From Streptomyces sp. NBC_00490 (lineage in GTDB: Bacteria > Actinomycetota > Actinomycetes > Streptomycetales > Streptomycetaceae): a DNA stretch of 64,000 nt. How positions within the stretch are numbered: the first letter of the stretch is position 1; the number at the start of each line of letters is the position of its first letter. The notes under the pieces were generated by a model. That model was not told the DNA's origin, did no database searches, and saw only the letters and a list, made by a program, of their open reading frames with translations. A program made the translations under genes and the position numbers. Where the stretch lies: NCBI RefSeq assembly GCF_036013645.1, contig NZ_CP107869.1, positions 1,178,001 to 1,242,000 of the forward strand. The letters run 5' to 3'. Shown piece by piece: positions 37,743-49,424 of the stretch.

Positions 37743-38393
37743 ATGCATCTGCATCCCGGCGAGACCGAGGCCGTCGGCTGGCGGGTGGTGCCCCTGCTCG
37801 ACGCCGTCCGGCAGCTGCGGGACGCGTCACCCGCCGTCAGCGGACGTCCGCGGGTGATCGCGATCGACGGCCGGGGCGGCGCCGGCAAGACGACCCTGGC
37901 CGAGCGGCTGCGCGGGGTCGCGCCCGGCTCCGCCGTCGTGCACACCGACGACATCGCCTGGAACCACGCCTGCTTCGACTGGGGTGCCGTACTCGTCGAG
38001 AACGTCCTGCGGCCCCTGCACCGGGGGGAGGCGGTGGACTTCCGCCCTGATGCCTGGGTCGCCCACGACCGGCCCGGATCGATCACCGTTCCCGCCGGTG
38101 CGGACTTCGTCTGGGTCGAGGGCACCGGCATCATCCGCGAGGAGCTGGCCCCATGGCTGGACGCCTCGGTGTGGATGCAGGGTGACCTCGACGCACAGGG
38201 GCGCTTGTTGGCCGTCCGCGACGGCGACTCCCCCGGGCAGCGGGAACATGTGGCGGCCTGGCTGCTGGAGGAACTGCCCTTCCTGGTGCGTGAACAGCCC
38301 TGGGCCCGAGCCACCTTGATCGTCGGCGGCCCTCCGCGGCTCGACCACGACCCGGACACCGAGCTGGTCATCGCCCCGCCGACCAGGCCCTAG
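37743..38393 (+). CDS. Small P-loop kinase of the uridine kinase family
   Basis: A 216-residue protein with a Walker A motif VIAIDGRGGAGKTTLAERL (about 38-56), a VVHTDDIAWNHACFDW segment matching the DDF-type motif of uridine/panthothenate kinase relatives, and WVEGTGIIREEL. Such small kinases phosphorylate nucleosides or other small molecules; the substrate is not clear. ATG 37743 has GGAGAGG upstream. It follows the ATPase gene by 58 nt and converges on the BrkB-type gene. Confidence 0.8.
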   Translation: MHLHPGETEAVGWRVVPLLDAVRQLRDASPAVSGRPRVIAIDGRGGAGKTTLAERLRGVAPGSAVVHTDDIAWNHACFDWGAVLVENVLRPLHRGEAVDFRPDAWVAHDRPGSITVPAGADFVWVEGTGIIREELAPWLDASVWMQGDLDAQGRLLAVRDGDSPGQREHVAAWLLEELPFLVREQPWARATLIVGGPPRLDHDPDTELVIAPPTRP

Positions 38394-38409
38394 GGCGACG
38401 ACAGCGCGC

Positions 38410-39375
38410 TCACGGCCCTGGTCCCGGGTCCGGATGGACGGCCGCTTCGATGCCGGCCCGGGCCGCTTCCAGCTGGGCGGCGAACGCGATGCCCAGGAAC
38501 AGCGCGACAGCGGTGAGGTTGGCCCACAGCAGCAGGGCGATGAACGCGGTGAGCGGACCGTACACCGCTCCGAAGGCACCGCTTCCTTCGACGTACAGGG
38601 CGAGCAGCCAGGTGGCCGACACCCACAGCAGGAGGTGCACGGCGGACCCGAACGCCAGCCAGGTGTAGCCGGGTTGGCGCCGACGGGGCGACCAGCGGAA
38701 GATCACGGCGGAGGCCACCCAGGCCAGTACGAGCCCCACCGGGATGCAGAGCGCACCCCACCAGCGCGCCGCGCTGCCGTCCCAACCGACGGTGTCCGCG
38801 ACCGCTTCGCCCACCGCCCGGCCGGTGACCAGGACGACGAAACCCAGCATCAGGGGCAGGCCGGCGGCGAACGCGAGAGCGATCGCCCGCGCGTACTTGT
38901 GCAGGAAGGGGCGGTCCCGCTCGATGCCGTAGATTCGGTTCGCGCCACGCTCGATCTGGCCCATGGCCGAGGCGAGGTTCAGCAACGCGAAGCCCGTGCC
39001 GAGCCACAGGGCGAGGGTGCTCCAGACGTCGCCGTGCGCGGTACGCCGTGCCCCGTCGAGCGCGTCCTCGACGATCTCGGCGCTGGCGCCGGGCACGATC
39101 CGCCCGAGCGTGAGCTCGATGACCCGGCCGACGCTCTCCGTGTGGACCGTCGTGGCCAGCCCGACCAGTGCCACGGTGCACGGAACCAGTCCGAGCACCA
39201 CCTGGAAGGCGAGGGCCCGCGCGTTGCTGAAGCCGTCGGCGTAGCGGAACCGGGCGACGGAGTCCGTCAGCAGCCGCAGGCTCCCGTAGTGACGCAGGGC
39301 GGTGAACGCCTCGTCCCCGGAGAGCTCCTCCCCGATCATGTCCCGGGTCTGCGGGACATGGACAGCGGTACCCAT
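38410..39375 (-). CDS. YihY/BrkB-family inner membrane protein
   Basis: A 321-residue integral membrane protein with about six hydrophobic helices. Family marks are FSNARALAFQVVLGLVPCTVALVGLA, LALWLGTGFALLNLASAMGQIERGANRIYGIERDRPF and the late GPLTAFIALLLWANLTAVALFLGIAFAAQLE. Once called ribonuclease BN, the family has no proven nuclease role; transport is likely. ATG 39375 with GAGGAG upstream. Confidence 0.9.
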   Translation of the reverse strand: MGTAVHVPQTRDMIGEELSGDEAFTALRHYGSLRLLTDSVARFRYADGFSNARALAFQVVLGLVPCTVALVGLATTVHTESVGRVIELTLGRIVPGASAEIVEDALDGARRTAHGDVWSTLALWLGTGFALLNLASAMGQIERGANRIYGIERDRPFLHKYARAIALAFAAGLPLMLGFVVLVTGRAVGEAVADTVGWDGSAARWWGALCIPVGLVLAWVASAVIFRWSPRRRQPGYTWLAFGSAVHLLLWVSATWLLALYVEGSGAFGAVYGPLTAFIALLLWANLTAVALFLGIAFAAQLEAARAGIEAAVHPDPGPGP

Positions 39376-39523
39376 GGCGTGGACGCTCCTCGTCGTACGG
39401 CGGCTCAGTGCCCCAGCGCACCGTAGCCCCTCGCTCCCACCTCGCAGTCGACGGGGCTCGAGTACCGGACCGGATCGCGACCAGGCAACGGCGGGACGGG
39501 CTCGCGATCACGGTGACGACGGC

Positions 39524-39561
39524 TGAGCCCCAGCCACTCACGTGAGCCTCAGCCACTCACG
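39524..39561. repeat. Tandem duplication of a 19-nt unit
   Basis: TGAGCCYCAGCCACTCACG occurs twice without a gap (39524-39542 and 39543-39561), one mismatch. The second copy contains the stop codon of the gene at 39557. A CACGTGAG step at the joint forms a small palindrome. Confidence 0.8.
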
Positions 39562-39988
39562 CGGCGCTTCCCTCTTCGCGTCCCGCCCTCGCCGGAGTGC
39601 GGGCCAGCGTCACCCGACAGGTGGTCTTCGACGGATCGGTGACGGGTTCCCCCCATGCGATACGCCCGGCCGAGCGCAGTTCCTCGCACACGTCCGTCGG
39701 CAGGGCGACGTAGCAACCGCCCCTGCCACTGGCGGAGTCGACGGGGCGCCAGTAGCCGTACCGGATCCGTCCGCCGGCGTGGACGGTGACGAAGACGGGC
39801 GTGCGGGAGTCGGACACGATGCGCAGCACGTCGGCCGTGCGGGCGTCGGGCGGCGTCGTGGATCTGGGCGGGCGCAGAAGCGAGGCTGCTCTCAGGCGGG
39901 TGAAGTCCGTACGGGCCGTCCGTTCGGGAAGGGCGCTCTCGCTGCGGTGCGGGGCGTGGGTCGGGGTCGGGGTCGGGGTCGGGGGCAT
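39557..39988 (-). CDS. Conserved hypothetical protein
   Basis: A 143-residue protein. The N-terminus is a Pro-Thr repeat (PPTPTPTPT). The rest looks folded: ADVLRIVSDSRTPVFVTVHAGGRIRYGYWRPVDSASGRGGCYVALPTDVCEELRSAGRIAWGEPVTDPSKTTCRVTL. No enzyme motif, signal peptide or membrane segment is visible. ATG 39988 has a GGAAAGG about 8 nt upstream. I do not recognise a family. Confidence 0.68.
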   Translation of the reverse strand: MPPTPTPTPTHAPHRSESALPERTARTDFTRLRAASLLRPPRSTTPPDARTADVLRIVSDSRTPVFVTVHAGGRIRYGYWRPVDSASGRGGCYVALPTDVCEELRSAGRIAWGEPVTDPSKTTCRVTLARTPARAGREEGSAA

Positions 39989-40137
39989 CGGTGCAGCCTT
40001 TCCAGGGCGAGGAACGGACACCGTTCGCCTCGTTCAGGTCCAATGTTGATCTTGCTGGTCCGCATTCTGGCGCCTGCCACTGACAATGCGGCACCGCGGC
40101 CCCACGGCCCGATCGCCCCGGGCCCCGCACCACCGTT

Positions 40138-40287
40138 TCAGTGGCGCCGTCCCCGCAGCCTGCCGAGCAGCCGCTGAGCCTGGGCCCGGCGGCGCGGATC
40201 GGCAGACGCCCGCCGCACCTGCTCCGCGGCACGCCGCCCCTGCGGACTCCTGCTGAACTGCTTGATCTTGGCCAACATGCCTGGCAT
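40138..40287 (-). CDS. Very small basic conserved protein
   Basis: A 49-residue ORF starting at ATG 40287 with a good GGGGAGG site. The protein begins MPGMLAKIKQFSRSPQGRRA, is strongly basic (about 14 Arg/Lys) and predicted helical, ending in RLLGRLRGRRH. Small basic proteins with this SPQGRRA opening are common in actinobacteria; function unknown, nucleic acid or membrane binding is possible. Confidence 0.72.
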   Translation of the reverse strand: MPGMLAKIKQFSRSPQGRRAAEQVRRASADPRRRAQAQRLLGRLRGRRH

Positions 40288-40425
40288 GACGGTCCTCCCC
40301 ACTCGGTCCGCGACAACTCCTCGGTGACAAGGAGTTCGTACGGACGCGGTTACCCCGACCCGGCCGCCTCACCCCTGCCGACGACGACTGCGAGAACAGG
40401 GCCCTGCGGGACACGGGTACCTGCC

Positions 40426-40749
40426 TCAGTCGTGCGGTGGTGGTGACGCGGCCTGCTGCTCGGCTCTGGCGACGCGTTCCTCAAGGGCGCGGATGCGGTC
40501 GTAGAGATCGACCAGCGTCGCACCGTTGGCGACCACGCCGGGGCGTTGCCAGTGCCTTCGCACAAACTCCTCACGGCTCTCCCGCACCGCGTCCTGAGGC
40601 CCGGTCGAAGTCGCGGATGCCGGTGCCCTCGAAGATCTGAGCTCGTCCGGCCCGGGCAAGGTCTTCTGCAGCCTCAGCACGGCCATTCCACCGAGCACGA
40701 TCAACATGAGAGCGGCGACGGGTATCAGCAAGGCCCAGCTGGCCGACAT
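40426..40749 (-). CDS. Small single-pass membrane protein
   Basis: A 107-residue protein. Residues 4-26 form one membrane helix (WALLIPVAALMLIVLGGMAVL). A hydrophilic region follows, then a helical coiled-coil end (TLVDLYDRIRALEERVARAEQQ). RBS is AGGGAG. It resembles small membrane-anchored coiled-coil proteins of unknown role. Confidence 0.7.
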   Translation of the reverse strand: MSASWALLIPVAALMLIVLGGMAVLRLQKTLPGPDELRSSRAPASATSTGPQDAVRESREEFVRRHWQRPGVVANGATLVDLYDRIRALEERVARAEQQAASPPPHD

Positions 40750-40822
40750 GAGAACTCCCTAGTCACTTGCGGTAGTTCGACACTATCGGCCCCTCGGCCC
40801 GCAGACGTGAGGCGTGAGAATC

Positions 40823-40832
40823 GGAGCGCTCC
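40823..40832. promoter_or_regulatory. GGAGCGCTCC palindrome, candidate LacI-family operator
   Basis: A 10-bp palindrome (within CGGAGCGCTCCCA) 105 nt ahead of the LacI-type gene start. It closely matches the GGGAGCGCTCCC operators of Streptomyces cellulase regulators such as CebR, so autoregulation is likely. Confidence 0.65.
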
Positions 40833-40937
40833 CAACGGTTGAGGACGGGGAGGGCCCTCTCGGACTCCGCCCCTGGTGAAGTCGTGTGCTCGATCCGCTC
40901 CGGCCGGTAAGATCGGTGATCTCTTGGGGGAGGTGGC

Positions 40938-41960
40938 ATGGGCAGACGGCGTCCGGGGGCACCGACGCTGGAGGAGGTGGCTGCCCACGCGCAGGTGGGA
41001 CGGGGCACGGTCTCCCGCGTCATCAACAACGCCGCGGGCGTGAAGGAGTCGACACGTCGGGCCGTGCAGCAGGCCATCGACGAACTGGGCTACGTGCCCA
41101 ATCTCGCGGCACGTTCCCTGGCCGGACACCGGGCCGACGCCGTCGCCCTGGTCATGACCGAGCCGGACTGGCGGCAGTTCGCCGAGCCCTTCTTCTCCGA
41201 GATCGTCAGCTCCCTCGGGGACGCGCTGACCGACACCGGAATGCAACTCCTGCTGACGCTGGTCCGCTCGGACGCCGAACGGCAGCGCTTCCTCGAGTAC
41301 GCGCGCGGCGGCCGGGTCGACGGCGTCCTGCTGATGTCCGTGCACGCCGGTGATCCGCTGCCGGACATGCTGGCCGAGGCCAGATTGCCGACCGTGCTGC
41401 TGGGGCGCCGCTCCGGTGACGAGTACGTCAGTTACGTCGACGTGGACAATGTCGGCGGAGCCCGCAGCGCCGTCTCCCACCTGCTGCGGCGGGGACGCAG
41501 AGTCATAGCGACCATCACCGGGCCGCTCGACCTGTACGCCGCTCAGTGCCGGCTGCGCGGCTACGAAGAGGCCCTGATGCTGGCGGGCTTGAAGGGCGAG
41601 CGGACCCGCGTCGCCGAAAGCGACTTCACGGCGGAGAGTGGACGCCGCGCCATGACCGAGCTCCTCGAACGACATCCGGACATCGACGGTGTCCTCGCCG
41701 CGTCGGACACCACGGCGGCGGGAGCGCTGGAGGCCCTGCGCGCGGCCGGACGCCGGGTGCCCGAGGATGTCGCCGTGATCGGCTTCGACGACTTTCCGCT
41801 GGCGCAGCGGACGGAACCGCGCCTGACGACGGTACGTCAGCCGATCGAGGAGATCGGGCGGGCCATGATCCGATTGCTCCTGGAGGAGATGGAGGAGGGC
41901 GCCGTGGCCTGGCGTCACGTCATCCTCCGTACGGAGTTGGTGGTCCGCGAGTCGACCTGA
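40938..41960 (+). CDS. LacI-family sugar-responsive repressor
   Basis: A 340-residue regulator. The HTH with hinge is PTLEEVAAHAQVGRGTVSRVINNAAGVKESTRRAVQQAIDELGYVPNLAARSL (about 8-60), followed by a periplasmic-binding-protein-like sensor domain (DAVALVMTEPDWRQFAEPFFSEIV; DGVLAASDTTAAGALEALRAAGRRVPEDVAVIGFDDF). Its own promoter region carries GGAGCGCTCC, and a related site lies beyond its 3' end at 42106. The neighbouring GH27, GH43 and GH10-GH62 genes are possible targets, but their upstream regions carry different palindromes. Confidence 0.92.
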   Translation: MGRRRPGAPTLEEVAAHAQVGRGTVSRVINNAAGVKESTRRAVQQAIDELGYVPNLAARSLAGHRADAVALVMTEPDWRQFAEPFFSEIVSSLGDALTDTGMQLLLTLVRSDAERQRFLEYARGGRVDGVLLMSVHAGDPLPDMLAEARLPTVLLGRRSGDEYVSYVDVDNVGGARSAVSHLLRRGRRVIATITGPLDLYAAQCRLRGYEEALMLAGLKGERTRVAESDFTAESGRRAMTELLERHPDIDGVLAASDTTAAGALEALRAAGRRVPEDVAVIGFDDFPLAQRTEPRLTTVRQPIEEIGRAMIRLLLEEMEEGAVAWRHVILRTELVVREST

Positions 41961-42105
41961 GCCTCGCCACGGAAGTGCCCGGGCAGACTCCCGGAACCGG
42001 CGCGCCGTGTCTCGCGAGCCTGCCTGACCTTCTTCTCCCTCATCGGTTCGACGTGCCGCTGTCGGCAGCCTTGTCATGCCCTACAGTCCTGCCCGAACCC
42101 AGGCT

Positions 42106-42121
42106 TGGGAGAGCGCTCCCA
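42106..42121. promoter_or_regulatory. Orphan LacI-type operator TGGGAGAGCGCTCCCA
   Basis: A CebR-like box with core GAGCGCTC (42111-42118). It stands between the 3' ends of two convergent genes and precedes only a remnant coding tail (42138-42200). It seems to be the promoter of a gene that has been deleted. Confidence 0.6.
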
Positions 42122-42137
42122 TTCACACAAAGCGTGA

Positions 42138-42200
42138 CTGGCAGGTGCGGTCCGGCCCTCCGGCTTCAGCCTGAACGGCACCGCCTGCACCGCCGCGTGA
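42138..42200 (+). pseudogene. Remnant of a CBM2-type carbohydrate-binding domain C-terminus
   Basis: The short frame ending at TGA 42200 reads GAVRPSGFSLNGTACTAA. The FxLNGTxCT ending is that of family 2 carbohydrate-binding modules at the ends of Streptomyces cellulases and related enzymes. There is a stop 3 nt before 42138 and no gene body. With the operator at 42106, it looks like an internal deletion that left promoter and last codons. Confidence 0.5.
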
Positions 42201-42245
42201 CCCACGCCCCCTCCTCACGAGCCCGCTGTCGGATCATCGCCGCGC

Positions 42246-43892
42246 TCACAACCGGCTCCACTTCTGGCCCGCCCTGCCGTCGCAGGTCCACAGGACCAGT
42301 GCGGTGCCGTTGGCGGTGCCGGCCCGGTCGGTGTCGAGGCAGAGTCCGGAGTGGACGTTGCGGACCGACCCGTCGGAGCCGATGGTCCACTTCTGGTTGT
42401 TCTGGCCGTTGCAGGTCCAGGTGATGACCCGGGTGCCGTTGGCGGTGCCCTGGTTGTAGGCGTCGAGGCACTTGTCGCCGAAGACGCGGATCTCGCCGCC
42501 CGCCCACGTGGTCCACAGCTGGTTGGCTGCCGTGTGACAGTCCCAGAGAAGTACGGTGGCCCCGGCGGCGGTGGAGGCGTTGTCCACGTCCACGCAGCGG
42601 CCGGAGCCACTGCCGCGCAACCGCGAGGTGGTGGCGGCCAGCGGACTGCCGCCGCTCACCCGGAACACGGCCACACCGTGCGCGGGGACACTCGCCGAGA
42701 TCTGTCCGGACGTGCTCGACGTGCCGCCCGACCACAGATCCGTGAGGGTGAACGACCCGCCTGTCAGACCGACTTGAGCCGCTGTCGTGCTGACCGTCGC
42801 GGTGCCGCCGCCCCGGTTGAACAGGCCCACCGCCACCGAGCCGTCGGACAGGGGCTTGGCGAACACCTCGGTGTTGCCGTCGTCGCGGACCCGGCGCCCG
42901 CCCGCGCCGAGCGTGTCCTGGTTGACCGCCAGCAGCCGCGGGTTGCGCAGGATCGCGCTCACGTCGGCGGACATGGTGCGGATGTCGTTGCCGGCCATGA
43001 GCGGGGCGGAGAGCAGGGCCCACAGGGCGAAGTGGGATCGGGACTCGGTCAGGGACAGGCCGGGGCGGCCGACGACGAGCATGTCGGGGTCGTTCCAGTG
43101 GCCCGGACCCGACTGCGCCGCGAGCGGCGCGGTGACGTCCAGGACGTTGCCGACGCCCATCGGGTAGCTGTTGGTGTTGCCGTTCTGCCAGATGTCGAGC
43201 AGGTCCTCGGTCGTCCGCCACAGGTCGGCGACCTCGCCCCAGTTGTACGTGGCGCCGGTGATGGCGTGCAGGCTGTTCGGGTTGATGCTGTAGACGATGG
43301 GCCGTCTGGTGGCGCGGAGGGCGTCGCGCATGAGCGTGAACCGCGCGACCTGCTCGTCACGGGTGCCACTGGAGGAGCACCAGTCGTACTTGAGGTAGTC
43401 GACGCCCCAGGAAGCGAACGTGGTGGCGTCCTGGACCTCGTGTCCCCTGCTGCCCGTGGACCCCGGGTAGCCGCCTGTCGCCTGTGCGCAGGTGCGTTCG
43501 CCCGGCACCTGGTAGATGCCGAACTTCAGGCCCTTGCCGTGGATGTAGTCACCGAGGGCCTTCATCCCGCTCGGGAACTTGACCGGGTCGGCCCGCAGGT
43601 TGCCCGCCGCGTCACGCTGCGGGTCGAACCAGCAGTCGTCGACCACCACGTACCGGTAACCGGCGTCCCGCATGCCCGAGGACACCATCGCGTCGGCGGC
43701 CTCGCGGACCCGCGCCTCTGTCACCCCGCATCCGAAGCTGTTCCAGCTGTTCCAGCCCAGCGGCGGAGTGAGCGCCGGACTGCCCGGCGCGGCGGAGGCG
43801 GTGGAGTGGACCGAGGCCGTGAGGGACGCGGTGACCGTGAGCGCGGCGGCCGCGAAGAGGCGGAGAAGTCGTCTGCCCGATCGTCTGAGCAC
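42246..43892 (-). CDS. Secreted GH27 alpha-galactosidase with C-terminal CBM13 (ricin-type) domain
   Basis: A 548-residue secreted enzyme. Residues 1-35 are a signal peptide (RRSGRRLLRLFAAAALTVTASLTASVHSTASA). The GH27 barrel begins TPPLGWNSWNSFGC. Nucleophile Asp170 is in VDYLKYDWCSS and acid/base Asp230 in LWRTTED. The sugar-binding pair Asp85-Asp86 in VVVDDCW is retained; in Streptomyces beta-L-arabinopyranosidases of this family one of these is replaced, so alpha-galactosidase is more likely. A beta-sandwich domain (about 320-410) and a ricin-like trefoil with QxW repeats (NQLWTTW, NQKWTI, GQKWSRL) follow. I start at GTG 43892, 7 nt after AAGGAG; the open frame reaches further to 44081 without signal-peptide logic. 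Confidence 0.9.
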   Translation of the reverse strand: MLRRSGRRLLRLFAAAALTVTASLTASVHSTASAAPGSPALTPPLGWNSWNSFGCGVTEARVREAADAMVSSGMRDAGYRYVVVDDCWFDPQRDAAGNLRADPVKFPSGMKALGDYIHGKGLKFGIYQVPGERTCAQATGGYPGSTGSRGHEVQDATTFASWGVDYLKYDWCSSSGTRDEQVARFTLMRDALRATRRPIVYSINPNSLHAITGATYNWGEVADLWRTTEDLLDIWQNGNTNSYPMGVGNVLDVTAPLAAQSGPGHWNDPDMLVVGRPGLSLTESRSHFALWALLSAPLMAGNDIRTMSADVSAILRNPRLLAVNQDTLGAGGRRVRDDGNTEVFAKPLSDGSVAVGLFNRGGGTATVSTTAAQVGLTGGSFTLTDLWSGGTSSTSGQISASVPAHGVAVFRVSGGSPLAATTSRLRGSGSGRCVDVDNASTAAGATVLLWDCHTAANQLWTTWAGGEIRVFGDKCLDAYNQGTANGTRVITWTCNGQNNQKWTIGSDGSVRNVHSGLCLDTDRAGTANGTALVLWTCDGRAGQKWSRL

Positions 43893-43958
43893 TCTGGGCT
43901 CCTTTTCAGCGCAGCGAGGGCGCCGGACAAGGGATGACCGGCGCGCGAAGCGAACAGG

Positions 43959-43974
43959 TGTCATGTCTATGACA
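43959..43974. promoter_or_regulatory. TGTCAT-GTCT-ATGACA palindrome before GH27
   Basis: A perfect 6-4-6 inverted repeat 67-82 nt upstream of the GH27 start, where a repressor would overlap or lie near the promoter. The type of regulator is unknown. Confidence 0.5.
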
Positions 43975-43988
43975 TCACTATCGGCGTC

Positions 43989-43998
43989 CGAAATTTCG
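43989..43998. promoter_or_regulatory. CGAAATTTCG palindrome, xylanase-type operator
   Basis: A 10-bp perfect palindrome about 100 nt ahead of GH27. CGAAA-Nx-TTTCG boxes are found before Streptomyces xylanase genes. A second one lies at 44151. Confidence 0.5.
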
Positions 43999-44150
43999 AC
44001 CTGTTTTCGGATCGTCAACCCCAGGGAGACTAGAGGGAGTTCCCGGCATGTCAACACCAATCGGCCGGTCAAACGATTCACTGACGCGCCTCGGTCGCAG
44101 ACACCGGAGACGTGCAGCCCGGTACATCGGCGTTCGAGCAGGACCGGGTT

Positions 44151-44162
44151 CGAAATCTTTCG
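44151..44162. promoter_or_regulatory. CGAAA-TC-TTTCG box before GH43
   Basis: Inverted CGAAA/TTTCG half sites with a 2-nt spacer, 151 nt ahead of the GH43 start. The 420-nt GH27-GH43 divergent region (43893-44312) holds this box, the two palindromes above, an AT-richer stretch around 44150-44260, and no gene. Confidence 0.5.
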
Positions 44163-44312
44163 GCTCCACTATCGAATCATGCGAGGTGTATTGACGGGAG
44201 CTATAAGCCTCGCAATCATCCCGTTGCTCGATGAGTCGATTGCCGTTCGTCATACCGAACCTCGCGCGGACCGATCCACCCCCACAGCGCTCCCTCACGG
44301 AGAGATCGACAC

Positions 44313-48016
<3,704 letters not shown>

Positions 48017-48030
48017 CCGGCTGACGACGT

Positions 48031-48055
48031 GGGCCCCGCCGCTCGTGCGGGGTCC
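48031..48055 (+). terminator. Terminator of the GH43 / GH10-GH62 operon
   Basis: A 9-bp GC-rich stem with one GU pair (48031-48039 with 48047-48055) and a 7-nt loop, 15 nt after the stop codon. Confidence 0.65.
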
Positions 48056-48095
48056 CCGTCCTGGCCGGTCGGCGGGCCATGGATATTCTCTGGCG

Positions 48096-49085
48096 GTGTC
48101 GAATCGTTCAGTGACGGCGGGAGTCGCGCTCGCCGGTGTGATGGCGCACTGCGGCGGAAGCCCGGTGCGCGCCGTGGAGTATCTGGTGGGGGCGATGGCC
48201 TCCGCACCGGCGGCCCCGGAGCCCTATGAGGCGCTCTCCGAGTTGTGGCGAGAGCGGCGCTCCGAGCTGAAGGAGGGTCTCGAAGGGGACGGCTCCTTGA
48301 GCACGGTGCCGGCGCAGGCCTACTTCCTGTTCCTCGACGGGGACATGGACGACGCGGTGATGACCCTCGGCTCGGTCACCGGGGTGCGGCCGGACGTGGC
48401 GTGGGGCGCTGCCCCGTGGTTCGGCGATGCCCGCCTTCTCGGCGCGGTGAGTGCGCAGGCGCTGGCCGAGGCGTGTCTGCGGACCCTGGACTACGGCCGC
48501 GTCGTGGACTCCGACGAGATGCGTGAGCGGTTCGCGCCCTGGTTCCATGCCATCGACGTCGTGTCCGAGCGCAGTCCCGTGCCGGAGTCGCTGGCCTCCA
48601 TGGCCCGGCTGCCTCGGGCCTGCGGCCGCCATGACCTGTCGTTCGCGCTGTGCGACCGCGCCGACGCCGTCGACCGGGTCATGTGGACCGAGGTCACCCG
48701 AGCGGGCACCTGGCGGGCGATGGGCGACCTGGACCAGGCCGCGACCGCCTTCACCCGTGCCCTGGCCCTGGAGCCCGACAATTGGTCGCTCCACCTGGAC
48801 CTCGCGGACCTGCGTGCCGAACAGGGCGACTTCGCCGCGGCCGTGGGCCACGCCGAACAGGGCCTGGCACACGCTCCGGACGAAGTCTCCCTGCGCGCGG
48901 CACACGCCGCCTACCGCGCCCGCCTGACCGGCTCGTCCGACAACCTGCGGGACCTGATCGCCCTCGCGCCGAAACTCACGAACACCTCCTACCGCGACCT
49001 CCTGATCGACTACGCGTGCGCGGGGCCGGGACTGCCCAGCACACTCGTGGCCGAGGCCCGCCGCACCCGCGAGCAGGCGCGCTGA
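48096..49085 (+). CDS. TPR-repeat protein
   Basis: About 329 residues, all helical. The C-terminal part has TPR signatures (RAMGDLDQAATAFTRALALEPDNWSLHLDLADLRAEQGDFAAAVGHAEQGLAHAPDEVSLRAA). The rest (MAHCGGSPVRAVEYLVGAMASAP, AYFLFLDGDMDDAVMTLGSVTG) is also repeat-like. No enzyme motif or signal peptide. Start uncertain: GTG 48096 gives the length used here, but its ribosome site is weak; a frame from 48045 is open. It may be a scaffold or regulator. It is separated from the xylanase operon by a terminator and from accD by 339 nt. Confidence 0.75.
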   Translation: MSNRSVTAGVALAGVMAHCGGSPVRAVEYLVGAMASAPAAPEPYEALSELWRERRSELKEGLEGDGSLSTVPAQAYFLFLDGDMDDAVMTLGSVTGVRPDVAWGAAPWFGDARLLGAVSAQALAEACLRTLDYGRVVDSDEMRERFAPWFHAIDVVSERSPVPESLASMARLPRACGRHDLSFALCDRADAVDRVMWTEVTRAGTWRAMGDLDQAATAFTRALALEPDNWSLHLDLADLRAEQGDFAAAVGHAEQGLAHAPDEVSLRAAHAAYRARLTGSSDNLRDLIALAPKLTNTSYRDLLIDYACAGPGLPSTLVAEARRTREQAR

Positions 49086-49424
49086 CCAACCATCCACCCG
49101 GAGCCTCATCTCCGACCGGGATCGATCACGGCCTCCCCGGGTGCGCGGGCCATCAGCGCCCAGTCCCTTCACATCATTGGCCCGACACCATGCCAGGCCT
49201 GCCCAAAGCCCCATCCGGTCGGCGGCAGCGCACCCGGTGATCTCGCTGCCGGTACCCGCACGCCGCCGTCTCGAAGTTCCCCGGGACGCCCCCTCCCGCC
49301 CCGGCCCTTGTCACCCACGGACTAACCACGGCCCCCGGGGACTCATCTCCCCCAAACAGAAGGCCGATCGAGCCGGTCCGCCCCTGCGGCGCTGCCATAT
49401 TCGGTAGCCACTTCGGAGGTGGCC
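49086..49424. other. Upstream region of the mycolate-type gene set
   Basis: A 339-nt region without a gene. It ends in CATATTC about 30 nt ahead of accD, which could be a -10 element, and an imperfect TGCCA-N-TAGCCA repeat around 49394-49411. I see no clear terminator for the TPR gene. Confidence 0.4.

Noticed and set aside
39524..39561. 19-nt tandem repeat as an att site
   Set aside because: The copies are adjacent and there is no integrase or tRNA nearby; simple slippage explains it better.
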